Assembly (NCBI GenBank): GCA_948099385.1
Contig: CANUEZ040000024.1
Coordinates: 20,720,001-20,784,000 of the forward strand
Length of the DNA stretch: 64,000 bases
Origin: Fasciola hepatica
Lineage: Eukaryota; Platyhelminthes; Trematoda; Plagiorchiida; Fasciolidae
Direction: 5' to 3'
The notes beneath the pieces were generated by a model. The model saw nothing but the letters and a program-made list of their open reading frames with translations, had not been told where the DNA came from and did no database searches. How positions within the stretch are numbered: the first letter of the stretch is position 1; every line of letters starts with the position of its first letter. Shown in pieces: positions 1 to 10,399 of this stretch. A program made the translations under genes and the position numbers.

Positions 1-2
1 TG

Positions 3-1196
3 GCAGTCAGGGTAGTGCAAGCTGTGAAGAGATGTTTTGATCTCTAGATTTGGTCGGTCAGCTTCTGGACGGATTCAACGATAGTACTTTACTACATTAA
101 CAACGTCCGGGGCCGGTTTAGTACTTTCGTTGCTAACCGGCTCACGATTATCCACGATGAATCAGCCACGCACCAGTGGAATCATGTCAGGTCTGGCGAT
201 AATCCAGCCGATCTGTGCTCCCGAGGTGCGACCAACTTCAGGCAACTAGACACGTGGACGAGAGGGCCAAACTTCCTGCACTTGCCCAAACAGGACTGGC
301 CCGCGTTCGAATTAAAACCCCCTACGGAAGTGGAACTGGAGATCAAAGGCGTAGTGATGGTGGCCAACGTCGTCGAAGCGACATCCATTCTATCGCGACT
401 GGTCAGGTTTTCTTCCTGGATGAAGACGCTTCGTTCGCTAGTTTGGTTAACCAGGTTCAAGAGAAATTTACTAGTCATGAAAGGGCTACGGCCCTCAGGC
501 CGGATACGGGTCGGCCCGATAAGTCCCGATGAGCTACAAGCGGCAGAGTACGATATTTTCAGAATGATACAACGCGAGGCTTTCACCCGAGAACTCAAGA
601 GGGCGGAAGAAGTGGGGCCGACCAATAAAGACATGCCATCTCCAAGAGGCGAGCTGAAGCGTTTAAACCCCAAACTCATCAACGGACTGCTGCGGGTGGA
701 TGGTAGGCTGACCAACGCCCACCTGAACTTCGACACAAAGTACCCTATACTGCTGCCTGCGAGACAACCTGTAGTACAGCTAATGATTCAACACGTCCAC
801 GTTGTGGAGGGACATGCCGGGGAAAGTCACGTGACAAGCGTCATCCGAAAGCGTCTTTGGTTGTTGAGAGGACGAGAGACTGTAAAACGCGTAATCCGAC
901 GGTGTGTGCAATGCAGGAGACGCAATGCCACAGCAGGCAAACAACTCATGGCCCCGCTACCAGAATGCAGGGTAACTACGGGCTGGTGGCCGTTCAGTGA
1001 CACCGGGTTGGACTACTTCGGGCCCTTGTGGATCAAGTGCGGGAAAAGATTAGAAAAGCGATACGGATGTATCATGACGTGCATGAAGTCACGTGCGGTG
1101 AAGGTGAAGACAGCTAACGGAGTGCTCATTCGTGACATACGCAGTATTAACCTACTCGAGAGCGAAGACGGAGAAGCTGATAACCCTGAGGCCTAG
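3..1196 (+). pseudogene. pol: BEL-1 pol remnant: RNase H end, linker, integrase zinc finger, deleted integrase core
   Basis: Frame 3 matches the C-terminal part of the BEL-3 polyprotein. It starts in the RNase H region (VRVVQAVKRCFDL), passes a Tyr-to-TAG nonsense codon at 45-47, then is open from about 48 to 1196. The integrase HHCC finger is visible (HVHVVEGHAG, then CVQCRRR), followed by the first core strand (DTGLDYFGPLWI). After KSRAV the frame jumps directly to KVKTANGVLIRDI, the last 30 or so residues of the family. The DDE core after the first Asp and nearly all of DUF5641 are missing. The deletion keeps the frame. The break joins two places that share the 4-bp motif CGGT in BEL-3, typical of microhomology end joining. 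The product could not integrate DNA. Confidence 0.88.
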
Positions 1197-1878
1197 TAAA
1201 CCTTTTCACACCAGTCATCGAGGTGGATAAAGAAACACCATATATACCACACGGTCTCCGTCAAATACGTTACAGAGCTCACGGTCTTTCGTTGACATTA
1301 CAGAAGGTTCTTTCCGATATGTGGTGATGAATGCGATCCCATTGTATATCCCGATACATACACACATGCACGACGCACTCTACATCCCGTAAACCCATCA
1401 AACATGTGACAGTGTTCGTTGTTTTGCTTTTTGTTGCCGTTACCGAATGCCTTTTGCATCTGTGGAAGTAGTAGAGCTCAGGTCACACACATGCTACATT
1501 TTACTCGTTTTCTTGCCACACGGTCTTTTGTTGACATTGCAGAAAGTCCTCCTTTGAAGTGTAGTCATACCTGTGATTTCATTGTACACCCCGGCACACA
1601 CACACACTCAAGCACATACATCCAGGACAGGACGGCCCTTTACGAGGACAACATCTATGTGATCCTTCACGCCCGCCATCGGTCATTTGGTCTCGTGGAA
1701 GATGTAGACTAGCCTCACGTCTACGTAGCCAATGGGTTAGGTGCGACCAGTAGTAGAACGTTGACGACGAGCATTAGACGCGCGCACTGACAGCAGGGCC
1801 TAGGCAGGTAGAAAGAATCAGTACCTTTATACCGAACCTTTGACTCTGCTAAGGATCCAGGAGGATTTTGGCGGGCGG
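1197..1878 (+). other. BEL-1 3' noncoding region between pol and 3' LTR
   Basis: No credible gene. The tract matches 48661-49369 of BEL-3 inverted. It contains an imperfect repeat about 240 bp apart: a block beginning ACGGTCTTTCGTTGACATT near 1281 recurs near 1519 as ACGGTCTTTTGTTGACATT. A short CA run lies near 1597-1608. The last bases before the LTR (AGGAGGATTTTGGCGGGCGG) are purine-rich and sit where the polypurine tract for plus-strand priming is expected. Confidence 0.65.
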
Positions 1879-2250
1879 TGCAACAGCCGGTCGTGGAAAA
1901 TCCCCCTTTCCTCGCGATTCAGTGTTTTTCCCAACATCACTCATTTGCCTACACTGTTGACTTGTCTTTACGAACTGGTTGTTTTTCTGGATCAATTGTT
2001 GTTTGTTCGCGCCCAGAGCGCTATTTTGGCACATCCTTGTTCAGGACCTGCGTGACGCACGTGCTGTTTGCTCACACGCTGCTATTCGGTTTCTCGTTGT
2101 TGAGTCCTCGTGATCGTATTATTGAGGTTTGTATATTTTTATGTCATTGTTCATGTAATAATCTAGTATCGTAGAATATCACGAATAATCGTCTTTTGAT
2201 TTCGGGATCCGTTGCGAATTTGGCTACGCATTGCTCAAACTTTCGTTACA
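1879..2250 (+). repeat. BEL-1 3' LTR (372 bp)
   Basis: Matches the other BEL LTRs of the window (3151-3525, 37046-37420, 48283-48660, 54605-54982, 62696-63071), here in + orientation. It starts TGCAACAGCCGG, where the family has TGTAAC, and ends in GTTACA. It contains an open frame of about 90 codons beginning near 1898 (ENPPFLAIQCF) that is shared with the other LTR copies. Confidence 0.92.
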
Positions 2251-2639
2251 GTGAGACCTGGTGTGAAAAAGAGGCATCGTAGGCAAAAGGATATCAAGAA
2301 AATTCGAGCTAATTCCCATTATGCTGTCATAGAGTGGGTGACAGAAAAGAAGGTGAGACGTTGAAGGAGCGAGACATACATTGATCAGCAAATAGATGGG
2401 GATTCGTACAAAAAACCAGAACGACGAAAAAAATACTATAGGGAATGGCGGGGTAGATAGGCCTCAATATTGGTCCATTAGTAGATAGAGTAAGGCAAAG
2501 CTTGGTCTATGACACGTGAGACTAAAAAAAAGAAACGGTGAACCATGGATAACTGAGGGCCGTAAGATTCAGTAACGAGATTGGGATTTGATCTAGAGTA
2601 GTTATTCAGTAGAAGAGAAGAAGCAAATTATGCATGAAA

Positions 2640-4058
2640 TAAAGGAAGAAACTTAGCTGGGGGATAGACCGGCCCACTAGCCGAATGATAACTAATTGTT
2701 CATATAACAGAATGTTCATTTTCTGATTTCCATTAAAACGACAAACCTAACCCGCAGCTGGAGCACTTCCCAAACTGCGGCACTCCTGATCTCTTTCAGA
2801 TCGCACTGGTTACTTGTGTAGCCATCTGCCAAATCAACGTTAATCTCGGATTACCGCAAGGACCAGACGATTTGATCGATGGCTTAAACCTATACTCTCG
2901 CCTGTTGAGGTTATATGGGGCACCGTACGCGGAGTAACAAACCCTCGTGAAAGCCTCACCAGATCGCGGAGGTGATTTCTGACACCAACTATCAACCCAC
3001 ATCCGCTCAACTTCTATTTCCAATAATCCATCCCAACGGCTTAATTCTTTCCGCGTTGCAGTATGGAACCGATGACCGGAACCCAGCCCTCGCCGCTGCC
3101 TACTTCGTCAAACCTGCCCCCTTACCTGCCATCATCAACATTCTACCTGCTGTTACGAACGTTTGAGCAATGCGTAGCCAAATTCGCAACGGATCCCGAA
3201 ATCAGAAGGCGATTATCCGTGATAATTCTACGATACTAGATTATTAAAATAAACAATGACGTAAACAATATACAAACCTCAATAATACCATCACAAAGTC
3301 TCAACAACGAGAAACCGAATAGCAGCGTGTGAGCAGACAGCACGTGCGTCACGCAGGTCCTGAACAAGGATGTGCCAAAATAGCGCTCTGGGCGCGAACA
3401 AACAACAATTGGTCCAGAAAAACAACCAGTTCGTAAAGAAAAGTCAATAGTGTATGGAAATGAGTGATGTTGGGAAAAACACTGAATCGCGAGGAAAGGG
3501 GGATTTTCCACGACCGGCTGTTACACCTGCCATCGCCTGCAACCAAAGTCTTTATGAAGCAGAATGCCAGCCATCAGCAGCCAACCAGAATTTGGATAAT
3601 AATTTTTATCACATATACAAAAATGTTTTATCTTTACACTCTTCCAACTCCCGCCTAGTTGCACCAGTAGCTTTTGTCTCCACTAGTCCGTTTCTTTGAC
3701 GGCTCTTCGTTGAATGTCAGTTCTGCGTCCGTACACCATCCATGCTCTTCAAAAGTTCACTGCAATCCTTATGAAGCTTCTGCCCTCATGTGAATTTCCA
3801 TATGACACTGAAATCACCTACACAAAAGGTCCGTTTTATTATCACCTTTGACTAACTTGCATTTATTTCACATGCTTTCCCCACAATTGGCTACCCAATG
3901 CTGGATCAGTGTTCTAGATTTCACTGGCATCTCTGACCGCACTTTGATAACTCCATGAGTATGTCAATTCTAATCTCGTTCTTTGGCATCTCTTCCGCCC
4001 GGTTACTCGTCAGTGACCGTCCAGTTATCGATTATATCAGTAATTCCACGTTTGTCCA
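2640..4058 (+). repeat. 5'-truncated LINE-A-type 3'-UTR fragment
   Basis: Clearly related to the 3' UTR of LINE-A at 17990-19020. Both carry the series CCACTAGCC, then CGCACTCCTGATCTCTT, CTATACTCTCGCCTG and a GGTTACTCGTCAGTGACCGT-like block in the same order, with roughly 10-15% visible divergence. The last 200 bp or so of the LINE end are missing here, although the right arm still has them (about 34290-34510). No coding capacity. A solo BEL LTR interrupts it. Confidence 0.75.
3151..3525 (-). repeat. Solo BEL LTR with 5-bp target duplication
   Basis: 375 bp matching the BEL LTRs, from TGTTACGAACG to GGCTGTTACA on the + strand, with no internal BEL sequence. It is flanked by CCTGC at 3146-3150 and CCTGC at 3526-3530. 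The matching point of the right arm (about 35053-35062) reads as the uninterrupted site with one CCTGC. This is the expected outcome of LTR-LTR recombination after a canonical BEL insertion. Confidence 0.95.
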
Positions 4059-4160
4059 GCTATAATAATAATAAAAATAATAATTGTATATTTCGGATGC
4101 GCCCGAAGCATGCTAGAATGCATGATCAGATGATTATAGTGATGCCGGAATGACAATTGG
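4059..4160 (-). repeat. Short LINE 3'-tail fragment with (TTA)n, left arm only
   Basis: On the minus strand this reads GATCATGC, then GCATGCTTCGGGCGCATC, then an A/T-rich run ending in (TTA)n. The end of the LINE-like tract at about 40195-40245 has GATCACGC, GCATGCTCCGGGCG and a (TTA)n tail in the same order. It is probably a severely 5'-truncated LINE tail. It replaces about 315 bp present in the right arm. Confidence 0.5.
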
Positions 4161-5501
4161 TGTAGGAGCTAGACAAGCGGCAGTACACCGGCTAGCTTTT
4201 CGTATCATGCGGTAGCCGCCCACACGCAAAGGGAGGTATTCATCCCTATCAACCGAAGTCTTGGGAGAGATAACCAGGTCAAGGGTGGTACAGTGATGAA
4301 GTCGCCTCCGGGTTGACTCGTGAACATGATGGTACAAGCCCAACTTTTAGGCTACAGTCAGCAAACCCCGAGAGAAGGGAACCGTCCCCGCCGCGGTTGT
4401 GACTGATTTCCAACTTCTTGCGGGACATTGGAATCGCCGCAAGAATAGTGTATACTTGGCCAACTGTGCCTAATGGAAAAACTCCCCCACGTACCATGCG
4501 CTCTGGAAGAAAGACAAGACCGGATAAGGAAAACAGGTGTGCTTTCCGTTTACTTTCATTGGTACCAATTTGCTCGTGTACTTAGGGAAACTAGCCTCAT
4601 TGGCAGATGGCGGGCCCGCCAAAAACGGAGCTATTGCACTGTACCCACATGATCTAGCGATTACGGCGCGGTCTCACCTGATTGATCGGGTACTGGAAAG
4701 AAAGCTGTAGTGCACTAGACCACGTGTGGGTATGATCAAAACACTGCGTTTGTCCAGGATGGGACTGTGTCCATTGCACGCCCATCTTTTCAATGAATTC
4801 AGGTTATCCCGGGGGGGGGGCTGTGGAAAGCGTCCTTCAGATAATTCCAAAGGCCCTGAAGCTCCTTGCTTTTAGCTTGATTCTGCAACAGACTGTTCTA
4901 CCAAGTTTTTGCGGCCCGCCATATTTTTCCAACCATAAGGATGGATTATTTGATCCGACAAAAAGCGCCATTCTTTCACCTGACCGGACAGTTTCCGTCA
5001 GCTCCGATTATCGTGTGGCCCAAAAGGGGCACCTCAGATCCAGAATGTCGTTCTTGAGACTTACTCTTGTCGACAACACTATGGTAGTTGAGTTGGGCTG
5101 AAGCAATCCTTTTAAGCGAACTATACTTTTCGGCAGACCATGCACGTTGGACAACATGAAGATGGCATTTTCTGGATTTTCTACCGTCCCCATTTGTTCA
5201 CTGTGTCCCGGCTTAGGGGAACTGACTGGGATGGTAACGTCAGCTGCCGCCACCGGCTATACAGGTACCGCTTCGGAACTCTAAAATCCACATCTAATTT
5301 TTACGTTTGCGCAGTTTTCAGTGACTCCATATATTTCCCACAGTCCGCACGATCCAGTTCGCGGTGCCACAGCACGTGTTTCCCCGGAAGTTTGTAAGAC
5401 ATTTGTATCATGGAAACCGCAGCCTCCTCAGAGCCCAACAGTGCTTCCAGCGGGCTAGGGTGTGCAGTGTTGCCTTGAAAATTCGGAGAGCCGATTTTAC
5501 C
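4161..5501. other. Arm sequence with no recognised gene
   Basis: Unique-looking sequence duplicated at about 32857-34193. Short open frames occur (for example about 100 codons at 4793-5101) but they match no family I recognise, overlap on both strands, and change little between arms only because the arms are recent. A run of nine G lies at 4811-4819. Confidence 0.5.
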
Positions 5502-5716
5502 CTGGTTCAATTTGCGCTACACCAGGTCGTTTTGCGTGCTGTTATCGATATAGTTTTCATTCATCTGTCTTAGGAAATACTAAAAATTATATTTTCTTAG
5601 ACTATTCCGTTAACCCATAGAAATTCAGGTATTTTTTTCTCAGTAGTAAATTCTAACCCAGCTCTAGTTTCCGTTACTCTTCCACCTCATTCACAGCATC
5701 TTTTTGATATTTCAAA

Positions 5717-6852
5717 ATGCCACGTGTAGCAAAGAAGACTTCCAATACTACCCCGTCCACTCATACCCCGGTCACTAGGAAAAATAGGCTTCTTCAAACT
5801 CCCGTGGCCTTAAAACAATGTTCGGTTGACCTCTGTGACTTTGCAGGCTTGGCGACGGAAAGAACAGCTGTTCTAGACCGAAGTATTTCGGATATAAAGT
5901 CTCGGCTTCTGAATTTGGAAGATACGATATCTAAACTCGCCCCCTTACTGTGCATCACTGAACGCATCGAAAATTCCATCTTACAAAACCTGACAGCTGC
6001 GGGCCGCTTTATCGACTCTGTTGCATCCGAAGTTCTCATAAGAGTGAGGAACTCTCGTAATGCAGTCGTGTTTAATGTCCCAGAGAGAATACCTCTGGAG
6101 CATGTCAAGCAAACACTGTTGAATGCATGCGGTATGGCCCACCTCCCTTGTCAAATAACAAGGCTGCGTAAGCGCGTTCAGCGCTTCAACTGTCCAATCC
6201 TTATGCGATTTGCAGATGATCTGTCTGCCAAAGAGTTCATAAAAATGCGTTCCACTATAGCTTCTAATTCTCCTTATAAAAACATAAAAATAGCCGAAGA
6301 TAAAACCCCACTTCAAAGGGAAATTACCAGATCTCCTTCGACTTTCCCCACTAGAACGACGCCTGATAGTTCTGAGCCTTCAACACAGACGGCTGGTCGC
6401 TCCACAGCTCCTTCTCAAGTCCCTACTGCTTTACCTTTACACGCGTCTCCCGCCTCTTCACAACCGCCCACTGCCTCCTCATCTGCTCCCGTACTGTACT
6501 CTTTAAAATCTAATCCCATTACTGTTGATCTTGACATTTCCGCTTCTCCCCTTTTACTGCCACCCAGTAAGAGACGCCAATTATTGCCTCGCTCTCCCAC
6601 CTCATCGCCTGTTGGATACACCCCGAACTCTAACTCGCCATCTGTTCCCTCCGGTGATAAACTACTCGCCGTCCAGAGGAATAGGTCTAACAGTCTTCCT
6701 ATTCTTCTCACAAGCCCCTCCCTCATTCAACTGTCTCCTCTTAAATCAACTCGCTTTAACTCACGGAATAAGGTTTCGACCTTAGAAAATACCCCTTGCT
6801 CCAATGCATCGGTGATCCCTACAAATTCACCGTGCTCACTGCCTGTCAATAC
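5717..6852 (+). pseudogene. LINE-A ORF1, 5' part, interrupted by Gypsy-1
   Basis: Opens with ATG at 5717 after a short 5' UTR and reads about 379 codons before the Gypsy-1 LTR cuts it; the apparent stop at 6893 lies inside the LTR. The N-terminal third has a heptad-like stretch (about residues 45-95, ILDRSISDIKSRLLNLEDTI) that could form a coiled coil. Residues about 110-200 (AVVFNVPERIPLEHVKQTL ... LMRFADDLSAKEFI) resemble the RRM-like or nucleic-acid-binding block of LINE ORF1 proteins. The rest is Pro/Ser/Thr-rich and low in complexity. A diverged homologue lies in both arms (about 21950-23090 and 29017-30157). The likely role is RNA binding in the retrotransposition RNP. The reading frame resumes at 12218. 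Confidence 0.8.
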
Positions 6853-7122
6853 TTTAGGATTAATCTCAGTTAAGTCAGGACCTGCTCCCGTATAGAGTCT
6901 ATAGCCCGTGGTCCTCGGTATGTGACACGTTAGCGAATATACTCGGCAGCGCGCAAAGCAGAACTCAAAACGCTGGAGCGGGACAACGTGTGTATTGGAG
7001 GAGCGCAACGGCGTGCAGACGACGTACACAGGCGGAGCAAGTGGCGCCACCAAAAACGGTCATTGTTCAAATAAACAAATTTGTTAGTCTTCGTCATCGA
7101 GTGCTTTATTGGTAGCACTACA
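6853..7122 (-). repeat. Gypsy-1 3' LTR (270 bp)
   Basis: Copy of 11944-12213 with two visible differences (GTATGTGACA versus GTATGCGACA, GGTCATTG versus GGTCACTG). On the minus strand it begins TGTAGTGCTACC, with AATAAA a few bases in. The other edge is TTTAGG on the + strand, not the usual CA terminus; the limit was set by where the two copies stop matching and by the ATAC duplication. Confidence 0.93.
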
Positions 7123-7705
7123 GGGGTCTCCCCCTAGAAGGCCGACGCAGTTGGGCTTCGACCCGTGATGGGTACGTCGGATTCGGTGGCGAGAGACGTT
7201 TTCCATGCCTCCCGCCGCGGTCGAACACAACAGCGAAGCCAGCAAAAGCCGTTCTCCATGACTCACACTGGTCTCTGTGCGTCGATCGCAAAATTGCGTC
7301 CTCCCCAAAATGTTATCCGACCGGGGTAGATCCTGTTCGTGACCTGGCAGTGGTGGTTGTATTGTAGGGTTTGTCGTTGTCGGCATATCCCGAAATTCCG
7401 TGTCCCTGTGGTTGTCATTGCCTTCGTAAGCGAGCCAGCGTCCGGCGTCAAATGAGTCCAGTCGCGATCCAGTGAGCCATGTGTTGGAGCCATGCGAGAT
7501 CCTGGAATTCCATGTGGTTCTGTCTGACGGGACGAGCTGGAAGGAAAAAAACACAAGGAAGCTGCGCCTCGAGGCGCGATCGGATATTCGACTGAGGGGG
7601 ACATACCGGCGCAATACAGGCTGCCGCCACCCTTGTCGTGATCACCACGTGGTCGTGCATTCATGTATAATAGGACTATGTACAAGTTGAATATGAAGAG
7701 TAAAC
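7123..7705 (-). other. Gypsy-1 3' noncoding region with polypurine tract
   Basis: Lies between the integrase stop and the 3' LTR. Minus-strand bases just before the LTR read AGGGGGAGACCCC, a plausible polypurine tract for plus-strand priming. Overlapping short open frames exist on both strands, but none has a recognisable domain. Confidence 0.65.
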
Positions 7706-8821
7706 TTAAATATATACAACTGTTACATATTCAGAAAACCTCGTTGGCTGTCGCAGCTCGCGGCCGCGTCGATTTCTCCTGTTGACCGGTGCAGCTGTGT
7801 CTTTCGTGGAGTTTGGTGTTGCAACAGGTAACGAGGGGTCGTTAGTGGGAGTAATAGGGGCCGACTCGGGACGACTAACCGAAGGTTGTGGGCAGGTAGG
7901 GACACTGAGAGGGTTGTTCGAGGTGGGTTCTGCCTCGATGAAGGCTGGTTTGAGGCGGTCTATGCTGATGGTCTCCTTCCTGCCCTCGACGTCCACCACG
8001 TATTTCTTTTCCTTTCGCTGAACGACGCGGAACGGGCCAGAGTAAGCCACCTGCAGTGGTGATCGCACTGCATCTACTCGAATAAACACATGGCTGGTGG
8101 TAGCTAGAGCGGTAGGTATGTAGTTGCTCAGGGTTTGTTCTCGTGGTGGGGTGGGCTTTATCACCCGCATTTGGTGCGACAGCCGTTTTGCGTAATCCCC
8201 GTAATTAAAACTCATAGGTGGTAATGGAGAAACCAACTCGCCTGGAAGTCGTAGTGTGCAACCATAAACCAGTTCAGGCGCCGTAACACCCATATCGGCT
8301 TTAACGGTGTTACGCAGTCCTAAGAGAACGATCGGCAAAACTTCACTCCATAATGGATTATCACGAGCACGAAGGGCAGCTTTCAGCTGGCGATGGAATC
8401 GCTCCACCATGCCATTGGCCTGAGGATGATAGGCCGTCGTCTTGTTGTGTCGACAACCGAATGCATTTAGTAGCTCGTGGAAGGCGCCGTCGAAATGAGA
8501 ACCGCGATCAGTGGTCACGATAGCAGGGCAACCGAACTGACTCACCCAACCGGTTAGAAATGCTTTTGCAGCTTCCTCTGAAGTTGGGCGAGGAATAGGT
8601 ATGGCCTGTGGCCAGCGAGTGAAACGATCTACGCAAGTGAGGATGTAGACGCAGCCATTGGATGGCGGAAGTGGCCCCACGAGATCCACATGCACATGAT
8701 GAAAGCGTGCGTCCGGTTCGCAGAATGTGCCTAAAGTAGATTTGGTGTGACGATGTATCTTAACTCGTTGGCACTGGAGACAAGCACGAGCCCAAAGACG
8801 TACGTCACGTTTGACGCAAGG
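7706..8821 (-). pseudogene. pol: Gypsy-1 integrase (C-terminal part of Pol)
   Basis: Same frame as the RT-RNase H part upstream, separated only by TAG at 8822-8824 where a Trp codon is expected. The stop falls inside the HHCC zinc finger (HNLSHPG before the stop, CLQCQRVK after it). Catalytic core residues are visible: Asp in MHVDLVGPL, Asp in VTTDRGSHFDG, Glu in NGMVERFHRQ, a DDE triad with typical spacing. A GPY/F-like module follows (YSGPFRVVQRKEKKYVVD, then SIDRLKPAF). The C-terminal 70 residues are Pro/Ser/Thr-rich. The protein inserts the cDNA into host DNA. The listed range includes the part between the stop and the first in-frame Met at 8695. Only the single nonsense codon separates it from an open frame. 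Confidence 0.9.
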
Positions 8822-10399
8822 CTAGACGAATCGCTCGGTGACTAGTTTCACTGAGGCGGTTACCCCAGGGTGCGATAAGTTGTGGAGGCTGGTAAAAACT
8901 TGTCGGCGAAAACTGGCAGGAACTAGTGGTCGGGGTCGACCTTGTGACACATCGCAAATGATAGTTACGTCCGAAGTTGGAAGGGCCACTGCCACTAGGT
9001 GCAGGGAGCTGTTGTGCCTGAGTTGCTCTACCTCAGGATCTGTCGTTTGGGCTGCGGCGATTGCTTCTAGGTCTATGCCCATGGGTAGTGGGTAGTCGAT
9101 GTTGTGGACGCGTGAGAGTGCGTCTGCTACGGGATTGTGTGCCCCAGAGACGTGTCGAATGTCCGTAGTAAACTGCGAAACATAGTCTAAGTGGCGAATC
9201 TCGCGTGGCGAATATCGGTCAGAAGCTGACTGGAGGGCGTACACTAGTGGTTTATGATCTGTAAACACTGTGAACAATTGGCCCTCGAGTGTGTTCCGGA
9301 AGTGTCGGATACCCAAATAGATTGCCAGCAGTTCTCTGCTGAACGTACTATATCGGGATTCCGCAGGCTGGAGACGCTTGGAGAAGAAAGCTATTAGTTG
9401 CCATGAATTGTTGACGAATTGCTGCAACACTGCTCCAACAGCCGTGTCCGAAGCATCTGTTCCTAATGCCAGGGGAGCAGAAGGATCGGGATATGCAAGG
9501 AGTGCTATGTTGGCGATAGCATCCTTGATCAAAGTAAAAGCTGCCTGCGCCGTGTCGGGAAAAATGAATTTCCGCTTACCTCCACGTAAAAGGTCTGTTA
9601 GGGGCTGCATTATTTCGGCGCAGTGTGGGATAAAGCGGCGATAAAAGTTAACCAGGCCAGAAAATTGGCGCAACTGTCGGTAAGAGTGAGGCTCAGGATA
9701 GTCGCGAATTGCCGCCACCTTGTCAGGCAGGGGCTGTATGCCTGAGGCTGAGATTTCGTGACCTAGGAACGTGATGGTCGTCCTACCTAATTCGCACTTG
9801 GCAGGGTTAATGGTTACACCGTGTTGGCTAAGGCGCTCAAAAAGAGCACGCAGGTGTGTCATATGCTCTTCTTTTGAAGAACTTGCCACCAAAATATCGT
9901 CTAAGTACACGTAGACATTCTTCAAACCGCGTGTTGCCTCATGCATAAACCTTTGAAAGGTTTGGGCTGCATTGCTGAGCCCAAAAGGCATGCGCAAAAA
10001 CTCGAATAGTCCGAATGGAGTTGTGACAGCGGTTTTAGGGATGTCAGCTTCTGCTACTGGGATTTGGTGGTAGGCTCTGACGAGGTCGATTCTGCTGAAA
10101 ACAGAACAACCAGACAGGGTAGAAGCAAGGCCTTGAATATGTGGAATGGGGTACCTGTCCGGGACAGTAGCCTGGTTGAGGGCCCTGTAGTCACCGCAGG
10201 GGCGCCAATCGCCATTAGGTTTAGGAACCATGTGAAGGGGCGAGGCCCAAGGGCTACTGGACGGGCGTATTATGCCTAATTCTAGCATGTGTTCAAACTC
10301 AGCCTGTGCTACGCGGAGCTTGTCTAAGGTCAAGCGACGTGGTCGGCTAAATGCTGGGGGTCCTTTAGTGACAATATGGTGGCTAACGTTAGTGGTCAC
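8822..10399 (-). CDS. pol: Gypsy-1 reverse transcriptase and RNase H
   Basis: 525 codons. The RT palm runs from about residue 20 ([20 protein letters not shown]) with the [30 protein letters not shown] and catalytic YLDD ([11 protein letters not shown], about residue 168) motifs. RNase H follows ([40 protein letters not shown]), with the catalytic Asp and Glu in place. It ends in the integrase zinc finger at the TAG at 8822-8824. It converts element RNA into cDNA in virus-like particles. The frame differs from the protease ORF, which overlaps it by 4 bases at 10396-10399. The first ATG (MTTNVSHH) need not be the true start; the frame is open upstream through [11 protein letters not shown]. 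Confidence 0.93.
   Translation of the reverse strand: MTTNVSHHIVTKGPPAFSRPRRLTLDKLRVAQAEFEHMLELGIIRPSSSPWASPLHMVPKPNGDWRPCGDYRALNQATVPDRYPIPHIQGLASTLSGCSVFSRIDLVRAYHQIPVAEADIPKTAVTTPFGLFEFLRMPFGLSNAAQTFQRFMHEATRGLKNVYVYLDDILVASSSKEEHMTHLRALFERLSQHGVTINPAKCELGRTTITFLGHEISASGIQPLPDKVAAIRDYPEPHSYRQLRQFSGLVNFYRRFIPHCAEIMQPLTDLLRGGKRKFIFPDTAQAAFTLIKDAIANIALLAYPDPSAPLALGTDASDTAVGAVLQQFVNNSWQLIAFFSKRLQPAESRYSTFSRELLAIYLGIRHFRNTLEGQLFTVFTDHKPLVYALQSASDRYSPREIRHLDYVSQFTTDIRHVSGAHNPVADALSRVHNIDYPLPMGIDLEAIAAAQTTDPEVEQLRHNSSLHLVAVALPTSDVTIICDVSQGRPRPLVPASFRRQVFTSLHNLSHPGVTASVKLVTERFV

Larger units (their letters stand above)
1..2250 (+). mobile_element. BEL-1: 3' half of a BEL/Pao LTR retrotransposon
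   Basis: The piece runs from inside RNase H through integrase remnants and a 3' noncoding tract to a 3' LTR, and is cut by the window start. It is closely similar to BEL-3 (48283-54982) read in the opposite orientation. Relative to BEL-3 it lacks most of the integrase core and most of the DUF5641 domain (junction near 1100). The LTR ends at 2250 and is followed by GTGAGACCTGG, which is the point where the inverted-duplication arms stop matching. So BEL-1 sits in, and hides, the outer end of the left arm. Confidence 0.9.
2251..5501 (+). repeat. Left arm of large inverted duplication, outer segment
   Basis: Reverse complement of about 32857-35951. Between 4165 and 5501, coordinates pair as x with 38358-x. 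Encoded strings are the same in both arms apart from single changes. Differences are a solo LTR at 3151-3525 (left only) and a replaced block at about 4059-4160 (left) versus about 34195-34510 (right). Near 2251-2640 the strand carries LINE-A-type 3'-UTR sequence in minus orientation. The arm is broken at 5501 by LINE-A and resumes at 19251. Confidence 0.9.

Noticed and set aside
4793..5101. A 102-codon frame in the arm (copy at 33257-33565) as a small secreted protein
   Set aside because: No clear signal peptide or family, antisense frames equally long, and it spans a G run; support is too weak.
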